DNA from: Microbispora bryophytorum
GTDB lineage: Bacteria; Actinomycetota; Actinomycetes; Streptosporangiales; Streptosporangiaceae
Length of the DNA stretch: 64,000 nt
Reading direction: 5' to 3'
Assembly (NCBI RefSeq): GCF_006874465.1
Contig: NZ_VIRL01000020.1
Coordinates: 62,001-126,000 of the forward strand
Both the position numbers and the translations under genes were made by a program. The notes beneath the pieces are model-generated. The model ran no database searches. It was not told where the DNA came from and saw only the letters and a list, made by a program, of their open reading frames with translations. Below, one piece after another: positions 32,909-41,717 of this stretch. Positions within the stretch are counted from its first letter, which is position 1. Each line of letters begins with the position of its first letter.

Positions 32909-33391
32909 TTACCGGATGGAGAAACTCTCCGGCCGCCAGCTCCAGTTGCAGGCACGGACTCCCAGTAAGTGGGCCCCGAAGGTCATGGAATAGATGCATC
33001 TGTACGTGCTCCTGTTGCTAATGCCCCATCCTTTGGAGCCCCAGTTGCTGAAGTACCACATCTGCTTGTAGGAGCCATTGCAGCGAGCGGCGCGGATGCC
33101 CGAGGACGCGTCCTCCACACATCGGCCGGTGGAACGGTTCACCAGATAATGAGTGCCGTCAGGGTTGTTGATGACGTCGAACTTCTGGAACACGAGGCCG
33201 TTGCACGGGAAGGTGCGCAGGCCGTAGGCGCTGTCGTCGAGACATCTCCCGGTCTCGTTGCTCTTGATGACGCGGGTTCCGCCGAGGCCCACATACCCTG
33301 GGCTCGAAGCCGCGGCATCGGCCGTTGTCGCGGTGACGGCTGCCGTCGCCGTGACGAGAAGAACGACGACGACACCGGTTGAGCTCTTCAT
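32909..33391 (-). CDS. Secreted ricin-type beta-trefoil protein
   Basis: 160 residues. A signal peptide (about 1-27, ending TTADAAA) precedes three similar beta-trefoil repeats, each with a conserved Cys pair: GRCLDDSAYGLRTFPCNG, GRCVEDASSGIRAARCNG, then YRCIYSMTFGAHLLGVRAC. A Trp- or Phe-containing strand follows each (FQKFDV, KQMWYF, WRPESFSI). The protein consists only of this one lectin fold, so it probably binds a sugar outside the cell; no catalytic domain is attached. GC is somewhat lower than average. The 243-bp gap upstream of the ThDP-enzyme accessory gene shows nothing else. Confidence 0.72.
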   Translation of the reverse strand: MKSSTGVVVVLLVTATAAVTATTADAAASSPGYVGLGGTRVIKSNETGRCLDDSAYGLRTFPCNGLVFQKFDVINNPDGTHYLVNRSTGRCVEDASSGIRAARCNGSYKQMWYFSNWGSKGWGISNRSTYRCIYSMTFGAHLLGVRACNWSWRPESFSIR

Positions 33392-33493
33392 AGCACTTTC
33401 CTTTCACTGGCGGCCGCTGCCAGCCGAGGGTCGATGACCAGGTGAAACCAGGGGCAGAACACTGTCTTCTGGCACGACAGCCGCCGCGGGCGG

Positions 33494-34138
33494 TCATTTC
33501 CGGGTCACCGCCATCACTCCGGCAGCGGCGGCCCAGATGCCGATGAGCGACCCGACCGGGAACAGGGGGTCGAACCGGTCGGTGAACGCGATCGTGGCGG
33601 AGGCGAGCGCATAGGCCAGCCCGCCGGCCAGGCCGAGCGCGAGCGTGATGCGGTTGCCGACCGTCCGGGTGAGGCCGCCGGCGACGGCGAGGAACGCGAT
33701 GCTCAGGCCCCGGAGCGTGTCGATGATCGTCTCGTTCCACGTTTGCATCGTGGAGATGATCGTCGGCTGACCCGCCGCGAGGGAGTCGGCCTCCAGCGCG
33801 GCGAACAGGTGCGCGGCCATACCGACGGTGGCGAGGGCGCCGATGCCGGCGACGACCTTGGTCGCCGCGGCCATGCTCCTGCCGACGTCGCGGCGTGAGA
33901 TCGCGAAGATCCCGGCGGCGAACAGGCCCATCGAGAGCAGCAGCAGCGCGTGGGAGGGATACCAGCTCGGCTGCACGAGCATCTCGTGCAGCTGCTGGAC
34001 CTTGTCGCCCTCGCCGCTGTCGCCGGGATGGGTGGCGCCGCCGGCGATGAAGGTGATGCCGCCCAGCACCAGGCAGCTGCCACTGACCCGGTTGAGCCGC
34101 GAGACGGTGGAAGGGCGCGTCGTGACCGGCGTGCTCAT
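33494..34138 (-). CDS. Integral membrane protein of unknown function
   Basis: 214 residues from an ATG at 34138 with GGAGG eight bases upstream. Six hydrophobic helices are apparent, including GSCLVLGGITFIAGGATHP, then SHALLLLSMGLFAAGIFAI and GLAGGLAYALASATIAF. A conserved-looking ATHPGD motif follows helix 1. No transporter or enzyme signature is recognised. It is divergent from the two-component kinase gene, with about 134 bp between the starts, so it is a plausible target of that system. Confidence 0.7.
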   Translation of the reverse strand: MSTPVTTRPSTVSRLNRVSGSCLVLGGITFIAGGATHPGDSGEGDKVQQLHEMLVQPSWYPSHALLLLSMGLFAAGIFAISRRDVGRSMAAATKVVAGIGALATVGMAAHLFAALEADSLAAGQPTIISTMQTWNETIIDTLRGLSIAFLAVAGGLTRTVGNRITLALGLAGGLAYALASATIAFTDRFDPLFPVGSLIGIWAAAAGVMAVTRK

Positions 34139-34272
34139 GGTTGCCTCCTCGTGCATGCCGTTGATGGGTCAACGGTGGCCGACAGGCGTCCTTCGCGGAT
34201 GCGTGCAGACCCTGCTCTTCCGCAGGGAAAACCCTCATTCGCAGGGGCGTTCGGCTGTGTCACCATTCCGGT

Positions 34273-36291
34273 GTGGCCGCAGCGGCGAACGCGTACGAGG
34301 AGGCCCCGCCGGCCGCCCGTGAGGCGGGACTCGGCGTGGTGGCGCTGGTGGTCGCCGTGCTCGTCGGCTACGGGTGGCATCTCGGGTTCCACCTCGCGAA
34401 CGCCCACAACGGGCTGATCGCGGCGTCGTGGACGGCGGTCGGGCTCTACGTCGTCCGGATGCGGCCCCGGCACCGGGAGGGCTGGCTGTTCGTGGCCACC
34501 GGTGTGGTGCACGCCGTGATGTTCTTCGGCCGGCAGTACGGCCTGCACGAAGGTCCGCTGCCGGCGGCGTCATGGCTGGGGTGGGTCGGCGTCTGGCCGC
34601 TGCCGCTCGCGATCGCGGCGTTCGGCTGGATGCTGATGGCGTTCCCCGACGGCAGGCTGCTCTCCCGGAGATGGCTCGGTGCCGCATGGGGCATGGCCGC
34701 GGTGGCGGTCGCGATGGCGACGGCCTCCGCGTTGTGGCCGGTGGAGTACGACCGGACCGGTCTGGTCGCGCCGCACCCGTTCGATGTGCCGGGGGCCGCG
34801 GCGGCCGCCCGGGTGTGGGAGTACGCGCAGTTCGGCTACCTGCTCTTCCAGGCGCTCGGGACGGCCGCGATCGTGATCCGCCTGCGGCGCACCGGCGGCG
34901 ACGAGGCGCGCCGGATGCGGTGGCTGGCGTTCGCGGTCGTGATGGACCTCCTGATCCTGGCGACCGGCGTGGTGATCCTCGGCAGCCCGGTGCCGGGGTT
35001 GCTCGTCTTGCCGCTCGTGCCGGTCGCCGCCGCGTTCGGGATCTTGAGGCACCGGCTCTACGACATCGATCCGGTCATCAACAAGACCATCGTCGTCGGA
35101 GCAATGCTGCTGCTCATCACCGCCGGCTACGTCGCGCTCGTGGTCGGCGTCGGCGGGCTGGTGCCGGTAGAGGAACGCTGGCGGTCGCTGTTCGCGACCG
35201 CCGTCGTCGCAGTGGTGTTCGAGCCGTTGCGGCGACGTGCCCAGCGTCTGGCCGACCGCCTCGTCTACGGGCCGCGGGCGACGCCGTACGAGGCGCTGTC
35301 CCGGCTGTCGGCTCAGCTCACCGCGGCACCTGAGGAGCTGCTGGACGGGATCGCCGCGACGGTCGCGAGCGCGCTCGGCGCAAGAGAGGTGGTCGTCTGG
35401 GTCGGCGACGAGGCGTGCATGGTCCCGCGGGCGGGCTGGCCTCACCCCGTGGGCCGGGTCGATCCTGCGCCTCTGAGCGGCCTGCACCATGGACTGCATC
35501 ACGGGGGGCCGCGCTGGCACGTGCGGCCGATCGTCGACCAGGGCACTGCCCGTGGCGCGATCGCCGTCCGCAAACCGCCCGGTGAGCCCCTGACCGCGGC
35601 CGAGGAGCGGCTGCTGACGGACCTGGTCGCGCAGACCGGTCTGGTGATCGTCCAGCAGGAGCAGGCTCAGCAGTTGCAGGCGGCCGCGCGGCGCATCGTC
35701 TCCGCGGAGGACGCGGCCCGGCGGCGCTTGGAGCGTGACCTCCATGACGGCGTGCAACTCCGGCTGGTGACGCTGGGGCTGGAGCTCGGCGCTCTCGCCG
35801 AGCAGGCGAAGGCGTCCGGCGACGGCCTCCTCGCGTCCAGGGCCAAAGACGCTCGCGCGCACCTGCTGGAGGCCACTGCAGATCTTCGCGAACTGGCCCG
35901 CGGCCTGCATCCCATGGTGCTCGCGCAGGACGGTTTGGAAGCCGCGCTGGCCGCCGTGGCCGACCGGTCCGCCATCCCCGTGCGGCTGCGGGTGAGTGTC
36001 GGGAGCAGACTGCCACGCGAGATCGAGGCGACGGCGTACTACCTGGTCAGCGAGTCGATCACGAACGCGGCGCGGCACTCGGCGGCGAGCGTGGTGACCG
36101 CCGACGTCACCATAGGTGGCGATGGGCTGCGGATCGTGGTGACCGACGACGGTCGCGGCGGTGCACGGCCCGCGGCGGGCAGCGGGCTGCAAGGGCTCGC
36201 GGACCGGGTCGCCGCGTTGGGAGCCAGGCTCGAACTCGACAGTCCTGCCGGTGGTGGGACGCGGCTCAGGACGGTTCTGCCATGCGGGTGA
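34273..36291 (+). CDS. Membrane sensor histidine kinase (GAF + HisKA_3 + HATPase)
   Basis: 672 residues. The N-terminal region (about 1-310) has about eight hydrophobic helices, a GAF-like domain spans about 325-465, and the kinase core is C-terminal. The dimerisation box reads RRRLERDLHDGVQLRLVTLG, then ATADLRELARGLHP; the ATPase N box is YYLVSESITNAARHS and the G region GSGLQGLADRVAALG. The last 10 bp overlap the response-regulator gene, so the pair is translationally coupled. GTG start without a clear ribosome site; the promoter lies in the divergent gap shared with the membrane protein gene. The ligand is unknown. Confidence 0.92.
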   Translation: MAAAANAYEEAPPAAREAGLGVVALVVAVLVGYGWHLGFHLANAHNGLIAASWTAVGLYVVRMRPRHREGWLFVATGVVHAVMFFGRQYGLHEGPLPAASWLGWVGVWPLPLAIAAFGWMLMAFPDGRLLSRRWLGAAWGMAAVAVAMATASALWPVEYDRTGLVAPHPFDVPGAAAAARVWEYAQFGYLLFQALGTAAIVIRLRRTGGDEARRMRWLAFAVVMDLLILATGVVILGSPVPGLLVLPLVPVAAAFGILRHRLYDIDPVINKTIVVGAMLLLITAGYVALVVGVGGLVPVEERWRSLFATAVVAVVFEPLRRRAQRLADRLVYGPRATPYEALSRLSAQLTAAPEELLDGIAATVASALGAREVVVWVGDEACMVPRAGWPHPVGRVDPAPLSGLHHGLHHGGPRWHVRPIVDQGTARGAIAVRKPPGEPLTAAEERLLTDLVAQTGLVIVQQEQAQQLQAAARRIVSAEDAARRRLERDLHDGVQLRLVTLGLELGALAEQAKASGDGLLASRAKDARAHLLEATADLRELARGLHPMVLAQDGLEAALAAVADRSAIPVRLRVSVGSRLPREIEATAYYLVSESITNAARHSAASVVTADVTIGGDGLRIVVTDDGRGGARPAAGSGLQGLADRVAALGARLELDSPAGGGTRLRTVLPCG

Positions 36292-36929
36292 TCGTCGCCG
36301 ACGATGCGCTGCTGTTCCGGGAGGGGATGACGCGCATCCTCACCGAGATGGGTTTCGAGGTGATCGGTCAGGCGCGCCACGGTGCCGAGCTGGTCGGTCT
36401 GGTGCGCCGGGATCCACCCGCCGTGGTCATCACCGACCTGCGAATGCCGCCGGGCTTCGCCGACGAAGGCATCGAGGCTGCCACCGAGATCCGGTGTTTC
36501 GCACCGCAGGTGGGACTCATGCTGCTGTCGCAGTACGTCGAGGTGCACCACGCACTGCGGCTCATGAACGAGTTCGACGGCGCGGTCGGTTATCTCCTCA
36601 AGGACCGGGTGTCGGATCTCGGAGCGTTCGCCGTCGACATCCGCCGGGTCGCGGCCGGCGAGGTCGTCATCGACCCGGAGCTGGTGTCGCGGCTGGTCGG
36701 CCGCCGCAGGGAACACGACCCCCTCGCCGAGCTGACCGATCGCGAGCGCGAGGTCCTGGCGCTGATGGCCCAGGGACTGACGAACGCGGCACTGGCCAAG
36801 GAGCTTTTCGTCAGCCCGAAGACCGTCGAGGGCTACGTGCGCAGCGTCTTCACCAAACTCGGTCTGGCGCCGGGCGAGCGGGAGCACCGGCGCGTGCTGG
36901 CGGTGTTGCAGTTCCTGCGCAAGCCCTGA
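36282..36929 (+). CDS. NarL/LuxR-type response regulator
   Basis: 215 residues. Receiver domain: acidic pair DDALLFREGM at the N-terminus, phosphoacceptor Asp in VVITDLRMPPG, and Lys in YLLKDRV. The C-terminal LuxR helix-turn-helix reads LTDREREVLALMAQGLTNAA, then SPKTVEGYVRSVFTKLGL. It is the partner of the upstream kinase (10-bp overlap) and should act as a DNA-binding dimer when phosphorylated. The regulon is unknown; the divergent membrane gene is the nearest candidate. Confidence 0.95.
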   Translation: MRVIVADDALLFREGMTRILTEMGFEVIGQARHGAELVGLVRRDPPAVVITDLRMPPGFADEGIEAATEIRCFAPQVGLMLLSQYVEVHHALRLMNEFDGAVGYLLKDRVSDLGAFAVDIRRVAAGEVVIDPELVSRLVGRRREHDPLAELTDREREVLALMAQGLTNAALAKELFVSPKTVEGYVRSVFTKLGLAPGEREHRRVLAVLQFLRKP

Positions 36930-36948
36930 CCCATCGTCGGCGACATGC

Positions 36949-36965
36949 CCGGACGGCTCGTCCGG
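36949..36965. terminator. Small hairpin between convergent genes
   Basis: CCGGACG-GCT-CGTCCGG, perfect 7-bp stem with 3-nt loop, in the 45-bp space between the response regulator and PP2C genes. It could end transcription from both sides. Confidence 0.45.
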
Positions 36966-36974
36966 AGCGCCGAC

Positions 36975-38015
36975 TCATCCGGGATGACGGCGCAGCAGGA
37001 GCATGGCGGCGTCGTCGGGGAAGGGGCCGCCGGCGTGGCGCAGCATGTCGGCGCGTAGTTCGTCGAGGGCCGCCTGCGGATCGTCGCTCCGCAGGAGATG
37101 CGCCCGCTCCGCGAGCGGATAGAAGCGGCCCTGACGGTCGCGGCACTCGATCACGCCGTCGGTGTAGAAGAGGATTTGGTCACCCTCCTCGAACGGCACC
37201 CGGTGGGGCTTGGGCCGTGGCGACCCGAGCGCGCCGAGCCCGAGCGGGAGGGCCTCCTCCTGCGGCTCCGCGAAGTGGACGCCGCCGTCGCGCCGCAGCA
37301 CGAGAGGGGCGGGGTGGCCGCAGTTGAGCAGGGAGATCTCCCCCTCATGCACCTCCGCGAGTATGGCGGTGACGAACTTCTCGCCGCTCAGGTGCCGGGC
37401 CAGACTGGTCTCCACGCGCTCGACCACACCGGCGAGTTCGGACTGGTCGTAGGCGGCCTCACGGAACGCGCCGAGCACCCACGCCGCAGTTTCGACCGCC
37501 TCCAGGCCCTTGCCCTGCACGTCGCCGATGAGAATCCGTACGCCCTCCGGGGTGGTCACCACCTCGTAGAGGTCGCCGCCGATCTGGGCCTCCGCGGCGG
37601 CGGAGGTGTAGGAGAGCGCGATCCGCAGGTCGCTCGCGCGGCGGGGGACCGGGCGCAGGAGCACCCTCTGGGCCGCCTCGGCGACGAGGCGGACATTGGC
37701 CAGCTCGCGCTCGCGCCGGTTGCGCAGTCTGCTGGCCAGCATGCTCGCGGCGGTGACGCCGACGATCGCGGCGAGAGTGAGGTAGTTGCTCGTCCGGCCG
37801 AGCAGGCCGTCGTACACGGCGAGGGGGACGCAGATGGCGAGGGCCAGCACCCCCACCAGGGCCGTGCGGCGCACGCTGCCCGTCACCGAGGCGAAGGCCG
37901 GGCCCAGCGTGAGGAGCGCCAGGAAGCCCACACGGGGTCCGGTGATCAGGTCGACCACGACGACCAGGAGAATCGCGATGAACGGCAACGCACGCAGGAC
38001 GCTCTGGGAACTCAT
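36975..38015 (-). CDS. SpoIIE/PP2C-type serine/threonine phosphatase, membrane-bound
   Basis: 346 residues from the ATG at 38015, which has GGAG five bases upstream. Three to four membrane helices (about 10-95) are followed by a short linker helix (RRERELANVRLVAEAAQRVL) and a SpoIIE-type phosphatase domain (about 135-345). Metal ligands appear in IGGDLYEVV, LIGDVQGKGLEA, and FPDDAAMLLLRR; FYTDGVIE is also present. Such proteins dephosphorylate anti-anti-sigma factors and tune stress sigma factors. No anti-sigma partner is in the window. Confidence 0.92.
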   Translation of the reverse strand: MSSQSVLRALPFIAILLVVVVDLITGPRVGFLALLTLGPAFASVTGSVRRTALVGVLALAICVPLAVYDGLLGRTSNYLTLAAIVGVTAASMLASRLRNRRERELANVRLVAEAAQRVLLRPVPRRASDLRIALSYTSAAAEAQIGGDLYEVVTTPEGVRILIGDVQGKGLEAVETAAWVLGAFREAAYDQSELAGVVERVETSLARHLSGEKFVTAILAEVHEGEISLLNCGHPAPLVLRRDGGVHFAEPQEEALPLGLGALGSPRPKPHRVPFEEGDQILFYTDGVIECRDRQGRFYPLAERAHLLRSDDPQAALDELRADMLRHAGGPFPDDAAMLLLRRHPG

Positions 38016-38160
38016 CGCGACTCCATAGCCGGCCCCCACCGTCAGCACATGATTCCTTTGATGGCTTTACTCCTTCCCGCGTAGTGAACGGGGCACTCCC
38101 CCTTGCCCGCCGCGGATGCCATGTCGGGCGGGCCGGTCAAGTTGGGCACGTCCCTCCCGA

Positions 38161-38176
38161 TCACTATCAGTAGTGA
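38161..38176. promoter_or_regulatory. Palindrome upstream of the PP2C gene
   Basis: TCACTA-TCAG-TAGTGA, perfect 6-bp arms, in an AT-richer island 145 bp upstream of the PP2C start and downstream of trkA. It suits a repressor or activator site; the regulator is unknown. Confidence 0.4.
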
Positions 38177-38238
38177 CGTTACTCGAATACGTGAGGCGGT
38201 TGCCGGTAAAGCCGGACATCTGGCTCCCGCCCACGCCG

Positions 38239-38892
38239 TCACGGCAGCTCCGCGAAGCGCTCGACCTGGTCCGTACGGCCCGACACGATGATGACGTCGC
38301 CATAGCCGAGCTCGGTCTCGGCGGTGGCGTAGGTGAACTCCTCGCCCGGCCGCTTGACCGCCACCACCGTCACCCCGCACTTTCGGCGCAGGCTCGACTC
38401 GCCGAGGGGGACTCCGACGTACTCCTTGGGCGGAAGGGTCTTGACCAGGGCGAAGTTCTCGTCGACCTCCATGTAGTCGAGCATCCGCCCGCTCACCAGG
38501 TGGGCCACGCGCTCACCCATGTCGTGCTCGGGGAAGACCACGTGCTGGACGCCGATCCGGCTGAGGATACGGCCGTGCTGCCGGCTGACGGCCTTGGCCC
38601 AGATGTCGTCGATCTCCATCTCCACCAGCAGCGACGAGGTGAGGATGCTGGCCTCGAGGTCGTTGCCGATGGCGCACACCGCGCGGTAGAAGTCCGGCAG
38701 GCCGAGCTGGCGCAACGCCTCGGGGTCGGTGGCGTCGGCGGTGGCGATGTGCGTGATCTGTCCCGCGAGGCTCTGCACCACCTTGGGGCGATGGTCGATG
38801 GCGAGCACCTCGGTGCCGCGCCGCACCAGCTCCAGGGCGAGCGCGGTGCCGAAGCGGCCCAGACCGATCACGGCCACGGGGTCGTTTCTCAT
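38239..38892 (-). CDS. trkA: TrkA-type potassium uptake regulatory subunit (RCK_N and RCK_C)
   Basis: 217 residues. The RCK_N domain (1-135) begins VAVIGLGRFGTALALELV with the NAD-binding glycine pattern, has an acidic residue at the end of strand 2 (LAIDHRP), and contains TADATDPEALRQLGL. The RCK_C domain (about 140-217) includes GVPLGESSLRRK and GDVIIVSGR. It forms the cytosolic ring that gates the TrkH pore by nucleotide binding. The ATG is one base after the trkH stop; a TTG at 38901 is an overlapping alternative. Single-copy RCK proteins of this size are the KtrA/TrkA half-length type. Confidence 0.94.
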   Translation of the reverse strand: MRNDPVAVIGLGRFGTALALELVRRGTEVLAIDHRPKVVQSLAGQITHIATADATDPEALRQLGLPDFYRAVCAIGNDLEASILTSSLLVEMEIDDIWAKAVSRQHGRILSRIGVQHVVFPEHDMGERVAHLVSGRMLDYMEVDENFALVKTLPPKEYVGVPLGESSLRRKCGVTVVAVKRPGEEFTYATAETELGYGDVIIVSGRTDQVERFAELP

Positions 38893-38893
38893 G

Positions 38894-40243
38894 TCAGCCA
38901 ACGATGACGTCCTCTTCCGGTAATTCGTAGCGGCGGGTGCGCTCCTTGAGCGCCAGGGCGGAGCCCAGCGTGAGCGGGCCGATCCGGCCGACGAACATCA
39001 GCAGCGTGAGCAGCATCTGCGCGGCGGGGGAGACGGTGGAGGCGACGCCGACGGACAGCCCGGTCGTGCCGAAGGCGGAGACGACCTCGAAGAGCACCCG
39101 GTCCGGGGAGTGCGGCGTCAGAACCAGCAGGGTGTAGCTGAACAGCGCGACCAGGGCCACGCTCAGCACGGTCAGCGAGACCGCCTGCCGCTGCGCCGCC
39201 TCGGTGAGGCGGCGGTGGCCGATGTTCACCCGGCTCTCGCCGCGCAGCTCCGCCCAGACGATGAACGTGAGCAGGCCCAGCGTGGTGACCTTGATCCCGC
39301 CGGCGGTGCCCGCGCTGCCGCCGCCGACGAACATCAGCAGCTCGGTGACGAGCCAGCTGGAGGGGTGCATCTGCGTGATGTCGATGCTGTTGAACCCGGC
39401 GCTGCGTGGCATGACGGCGGTGAAGAACGCGGTGAGCAGCTTGCCCTGCTCGTCCATCGGCCCGAGCGTGCGGGGGTTGGTCCACTCTGTGAGGAGGAAC
39501 AGCAGAGTGCCGCTCGCCAGCAGGACGGTGGTGACCGTGAGCGTGATGCGGGTGAGCAGCGACCAGCGGCCGGGGCGGCGCCAGGAACGGCGCAGCTCGA
39601 ACACCACGGGGTAGCCGAGCCCGCCCACGATCACCGCCGTCGCGACGGTCAGGCAGACCCACGGATCGGCGGCGAACCGGACCAGGCTGTCGGGCCACAG
39701 CGCGAAACCGGCGTTGTTGAACGACGAGACCGCGTGGAACAGGCCCAGATACAGCCCTCGCCCGACGGGCTCGCCGTATCCGAGCACGAACCTGAGCGTG
39801 AGAACGGTTCCCACGACGGCCTCGCAGAGCAGGTTGAAGAGCACGACCTTGCCCACCACGCGCCGCAGGTCGCTGCCGTTGAGCACCCTGGTCTCGGCCT
39901 GCGCGGACAACCGGGCCCGCAGGCCCAGCCTGCGGGAGACGAGCAGGGTGAAGACGGTCGCCAGGGTCATGATGCCGAGGCCGCCCACCTGGATGAGGAC
40001 GGCGATGACCACCTCGCCGAACACCGACCAGTGCGTGGCCGTGTCGACGACGGTCAGCCCGTTCACGCACACCGCCGACGTCGCGGTGAACAGGGCGGTG
40101 ATCCAGGTCGCGGGCTTGCCCGAGGTCGTGGCGAGCGGACTGGACAGCAGGGCGGTTCCCAGGAGGACCGTCACCCCGAACACTGTCGTGATGACCTGCG
40201 CCGGCTGGTGGAAACGCGCCACCATGGCCCAAAACAGCCTCAT
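38894..40243 (-). CDS. trkH: TrkH/KtrB family potassium transporter pore protein
   Basis: 449 residues from the ATG at 40243 (MRLFWAMVARF). Four pore-loop repeats of the Trk/Ktr family are recognisable by their filter glycines: TATSAVCVNGLTVVDT, then SSFNNAGFALW, AVMPRSAGFNSID and SAFGTTGLSVGV. Helical segments between them give the usual eight membrane helices plus half-helices, with the family-conserved GGGSAGTAGGIKVTTLGLL block. It imports K+ (or Na+) with the TrkA ring encoded one base downstream. An upstream small open frame overlaps its ATG. Confidence 0.95.
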   Translation of the reverse strand: MRLFWAMVARFHQPAQVITTVFGVTVLLGTALLSSPLATTSGKPATWITALFTATSAVCVNGLTVVDTATHWSVFGEVVIAVLIQVGGLGIMTLATVFTLLVSRRLGLRARLSAQAETRVLNGSDLRRVVGKVVLFNLLCEAVVGTVLTLRFVLGYGEPVGRGLYLGLFHAVSSFNNAGFALWPDSLVRFAADPWVCLTVATAVIVGGLGYPVVFELRRSWRRPGRWSLLTRITLTVTTVLLASGTLLFLLTEWTNPRTLGPMDEQGKLLTAFFTAVMPRSAGFNSIDITQMHPSSWLVTELLMFVGGGSAGTAGGIKVTTLGLLTFIVWAELRGESRVNIGHRRLTEAAQRQAVSLTVLSVALVALFSYTLLVLTPHSPDRVLFEVVSAFGTTGLSVGVASTVSPAAQMLLTLLMFVGRIGPLTLGSALALKERTRRYELPEEDVIVG

Positions 40244-40407
40244 GCAGGCTTCTCTCCGTCGTCGCGGCCCCCTGTGCGTTCGCGCAGGTGGCCGTGCCAG
40301 GCGGGGAGCTCGCGTTCGTCGTCTAACGGGCGGGGCGTCTGCGATACCACCGAGAACCTCCGTGTGGGCACCGGAACCACGTCCGCCGACCCGACTTCCC
40401 GGAACAC
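40240..40407 (-). CDS. Possible 55-residue leader protein coupled to trkH
   Basis: A GTG at 40407, preceded by GGTAGG, opens a frame of 55 codons. Its TGA overlaps the trkH ATG in an ATGA arrangement. The peptide is polar and basic-acidic mixed: VPVPTRRFSVVSQTPRPL, then DDERELPAWHGHLRERTGG. Codon third positions are GC-rich, and overlap with the next start is typical of genuine coupled genes here. No family is recognised. It might be a conserved microprotein or a translational-coupling leader; with this length, chance cannot be excluded. Confidence 0.4.
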   Translation of the reverse strand: MFREVGSADVVPVPTRRFSVVSQTPRPLDDERELPAWHGHLRERTGGRDDGEKPA

Positions 40408-40454
40408 CGCGGCCTACCGTAACAGCACATTTCCCGCACGGCACATCAGGGCTC

Positions 40455-41630
40455 TCACCCCGTGGTGACGGCGAACGGGCCACCGGCGCCGAACACGAGG
40501 CGGGCGAAGTTCTCGCCGATGCGGCGATGTCCCTCGGGGCCGGGGTGCACCTCGTCGGGCAGCGGCAGTTCCGCGTAGTCCGCCTCGCCGTAGAGGTCGC
40601 GACCGTCGAGGTAGTGCAGGTTCGGGTCGTCGGCCGCCCGCTGTCGCACGATCCGGGCGAGTTCGTCGCGGATGACGTTGAGGGTCAGACGCCCGGCGGC
40701 GCGCTCGGCGGGATCGCCCGTGGCCGTGAATCGCACGGTCCCGCCGTCGAAGCGGGGCGCGAGCGGGCCGGGGGTGTCCTCCTGGACCGGGCACAGGATG
40801 GAGGACACGACCAGCAGCGGCGTGGCCGGATGCCCCTCGCGAATGGTGTCGAGGAAGCCGTGGACCGCGGGGGTGAAGGCACGCAGGCGCATCACGTCGC
40901 CGTTGACGATGTTGATGCCGATCTTGACGCTGATCAGGTCGGCGGGGGTGTCCCGCATCGCGCGGGCGGTGAACGGGTCGAGTAGCGCGCTGCCGCCGAA
41001 CCCCAGATTGATCAGCTCCACTCCGCCCAGGGCGGCGGCCAGGGCCGGCCAGATGGCGGTCGGGTGGGCGGCGTTCGAGCCGTGGCTGATGGAACTGCCG
41101 TGGTGCAGCCACACCCGGGGTCCGCCGTCCGGCGCCGGCTCGATCGGGGTGTCGGTGCGCAGGGCGATCAGCTCGGTGATCTCCGTATGCGGCAGCCAGA
41201 TCTCGACGTTCTTGTCACGCGCGGGGAGATCGGCGAACCGGGCGGTGCCGGGAGGCCCTTCGCGCAGCTCGGCGGCCTGGGAGGCCAGGTCGATCAGGCG
41301 GACGTTGCCGCCGGTCACCGTGGCCTGGGCCGTGAGGCGGCCGTCGACGAGCAGGTCGTACACACCGTCCGCCGGGGCGGGAAGACCCCGGTAGGCCCTC
41401 TTGGTGGGCAGCGTGTCGAGTTCGATGGTGGTGGCCCGGGTCCGGAACGCCAGGCGTACGCCGGACGGCTGGGCCTCGGCCATGGCCAGTTGCCCGTCGG
41501 GGATCTGCCGGCGGGCCCAGGCGGGCAGCCGGTGCGGCAGCAGGCCGTGCGCCGTGCGTTCCACGTCGAGGGCGCCGCGCACGATGTCCGGGGTGACGGG
41601 TGTGGTGATCCAGTCGTGTTCGACACTCAT
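40455..41630 (-). CDS. SGNH/GDSL-type hydrolase with N-terminal carbohydrate-esterase-like domain
   Basis: 391 residues from an ATG at 41630. The N-terminal beta-sandwich (about 20-160) resembles the accessory domain of carbohydrate esterases. In the SGNH domain the nucleophile Ser lies in LHHGSSISHGSN, Gly in INLGFGGSALL, Asn in IGINIVNGDVM and the Asp/His pair in LPDEVHPGPEGHRRIG. All four catalytic blocks are present. No signal peptide, so intracellular. It probably deacylates sugars or a small ester. It follows the TetR gene by 87 bp on the same strand and may be under its control. Confidence 0.88.
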   Translation of the reverse strand: MSVEHDWITTPVTPDIVRGALDVERTAHGLLPHRLPAWARRQIPDGQLAMAEAQPSGVRLAFRTRATTIELDTLPTKRAYRGLPAPADGVYDLLVDGRLTAQATVTGGNVRLIDLASQAAELREGPPGTARFADLPARDKNVEIWLPHTEITELIALRTDTPIEPAPDGGPRVWLHHGSSISHGSNAAHPTAIWPALAAALGGVELINLGFGGSALLDPFTARAMRDTPADLISVKIGINIVNGDVMRLRAFTPAVHGFLDTIREGHPATPLLVVSSILCPVQEDTPGPLAPRFDGGTVRFTATGDPAERAAGRLTLNVIRDELARIVRQRAADDPNLHYLDGRDLYGEADYAELPLPDEVHPGPEGHRRIGENFARLVFGAGGPFAVTTG

Positions 41631-41680
41631 CGCCTCAGCCTGTTGATCGGGATTTCCGGGTGTTGCGCCGCGTCGGTGCG

Positions 41681-41712
41681 GCCCCTGGTGGTCACGGCCC
41701 CTGGTGGTCACG
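41681..41712. repeat. 16-bp tandem repeat between the TetR and SGNH genes
   Basis: GCCCCTGGTGGTCACG occurs twice in direct succession, with a third partial copy (GGTGGTCACGG) running into the 3' end of the TetR gene. Confidence 0.8.
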
Positions 41713-41717
41713 GGTGG

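Noticed and set aside
40244-40455. Possible c-di-AMP riboswitch upstream of trkH
   Set aside because: The conserved sequence blocks of that riboswitch are not visible; a short coupled coding frame explains the region better.
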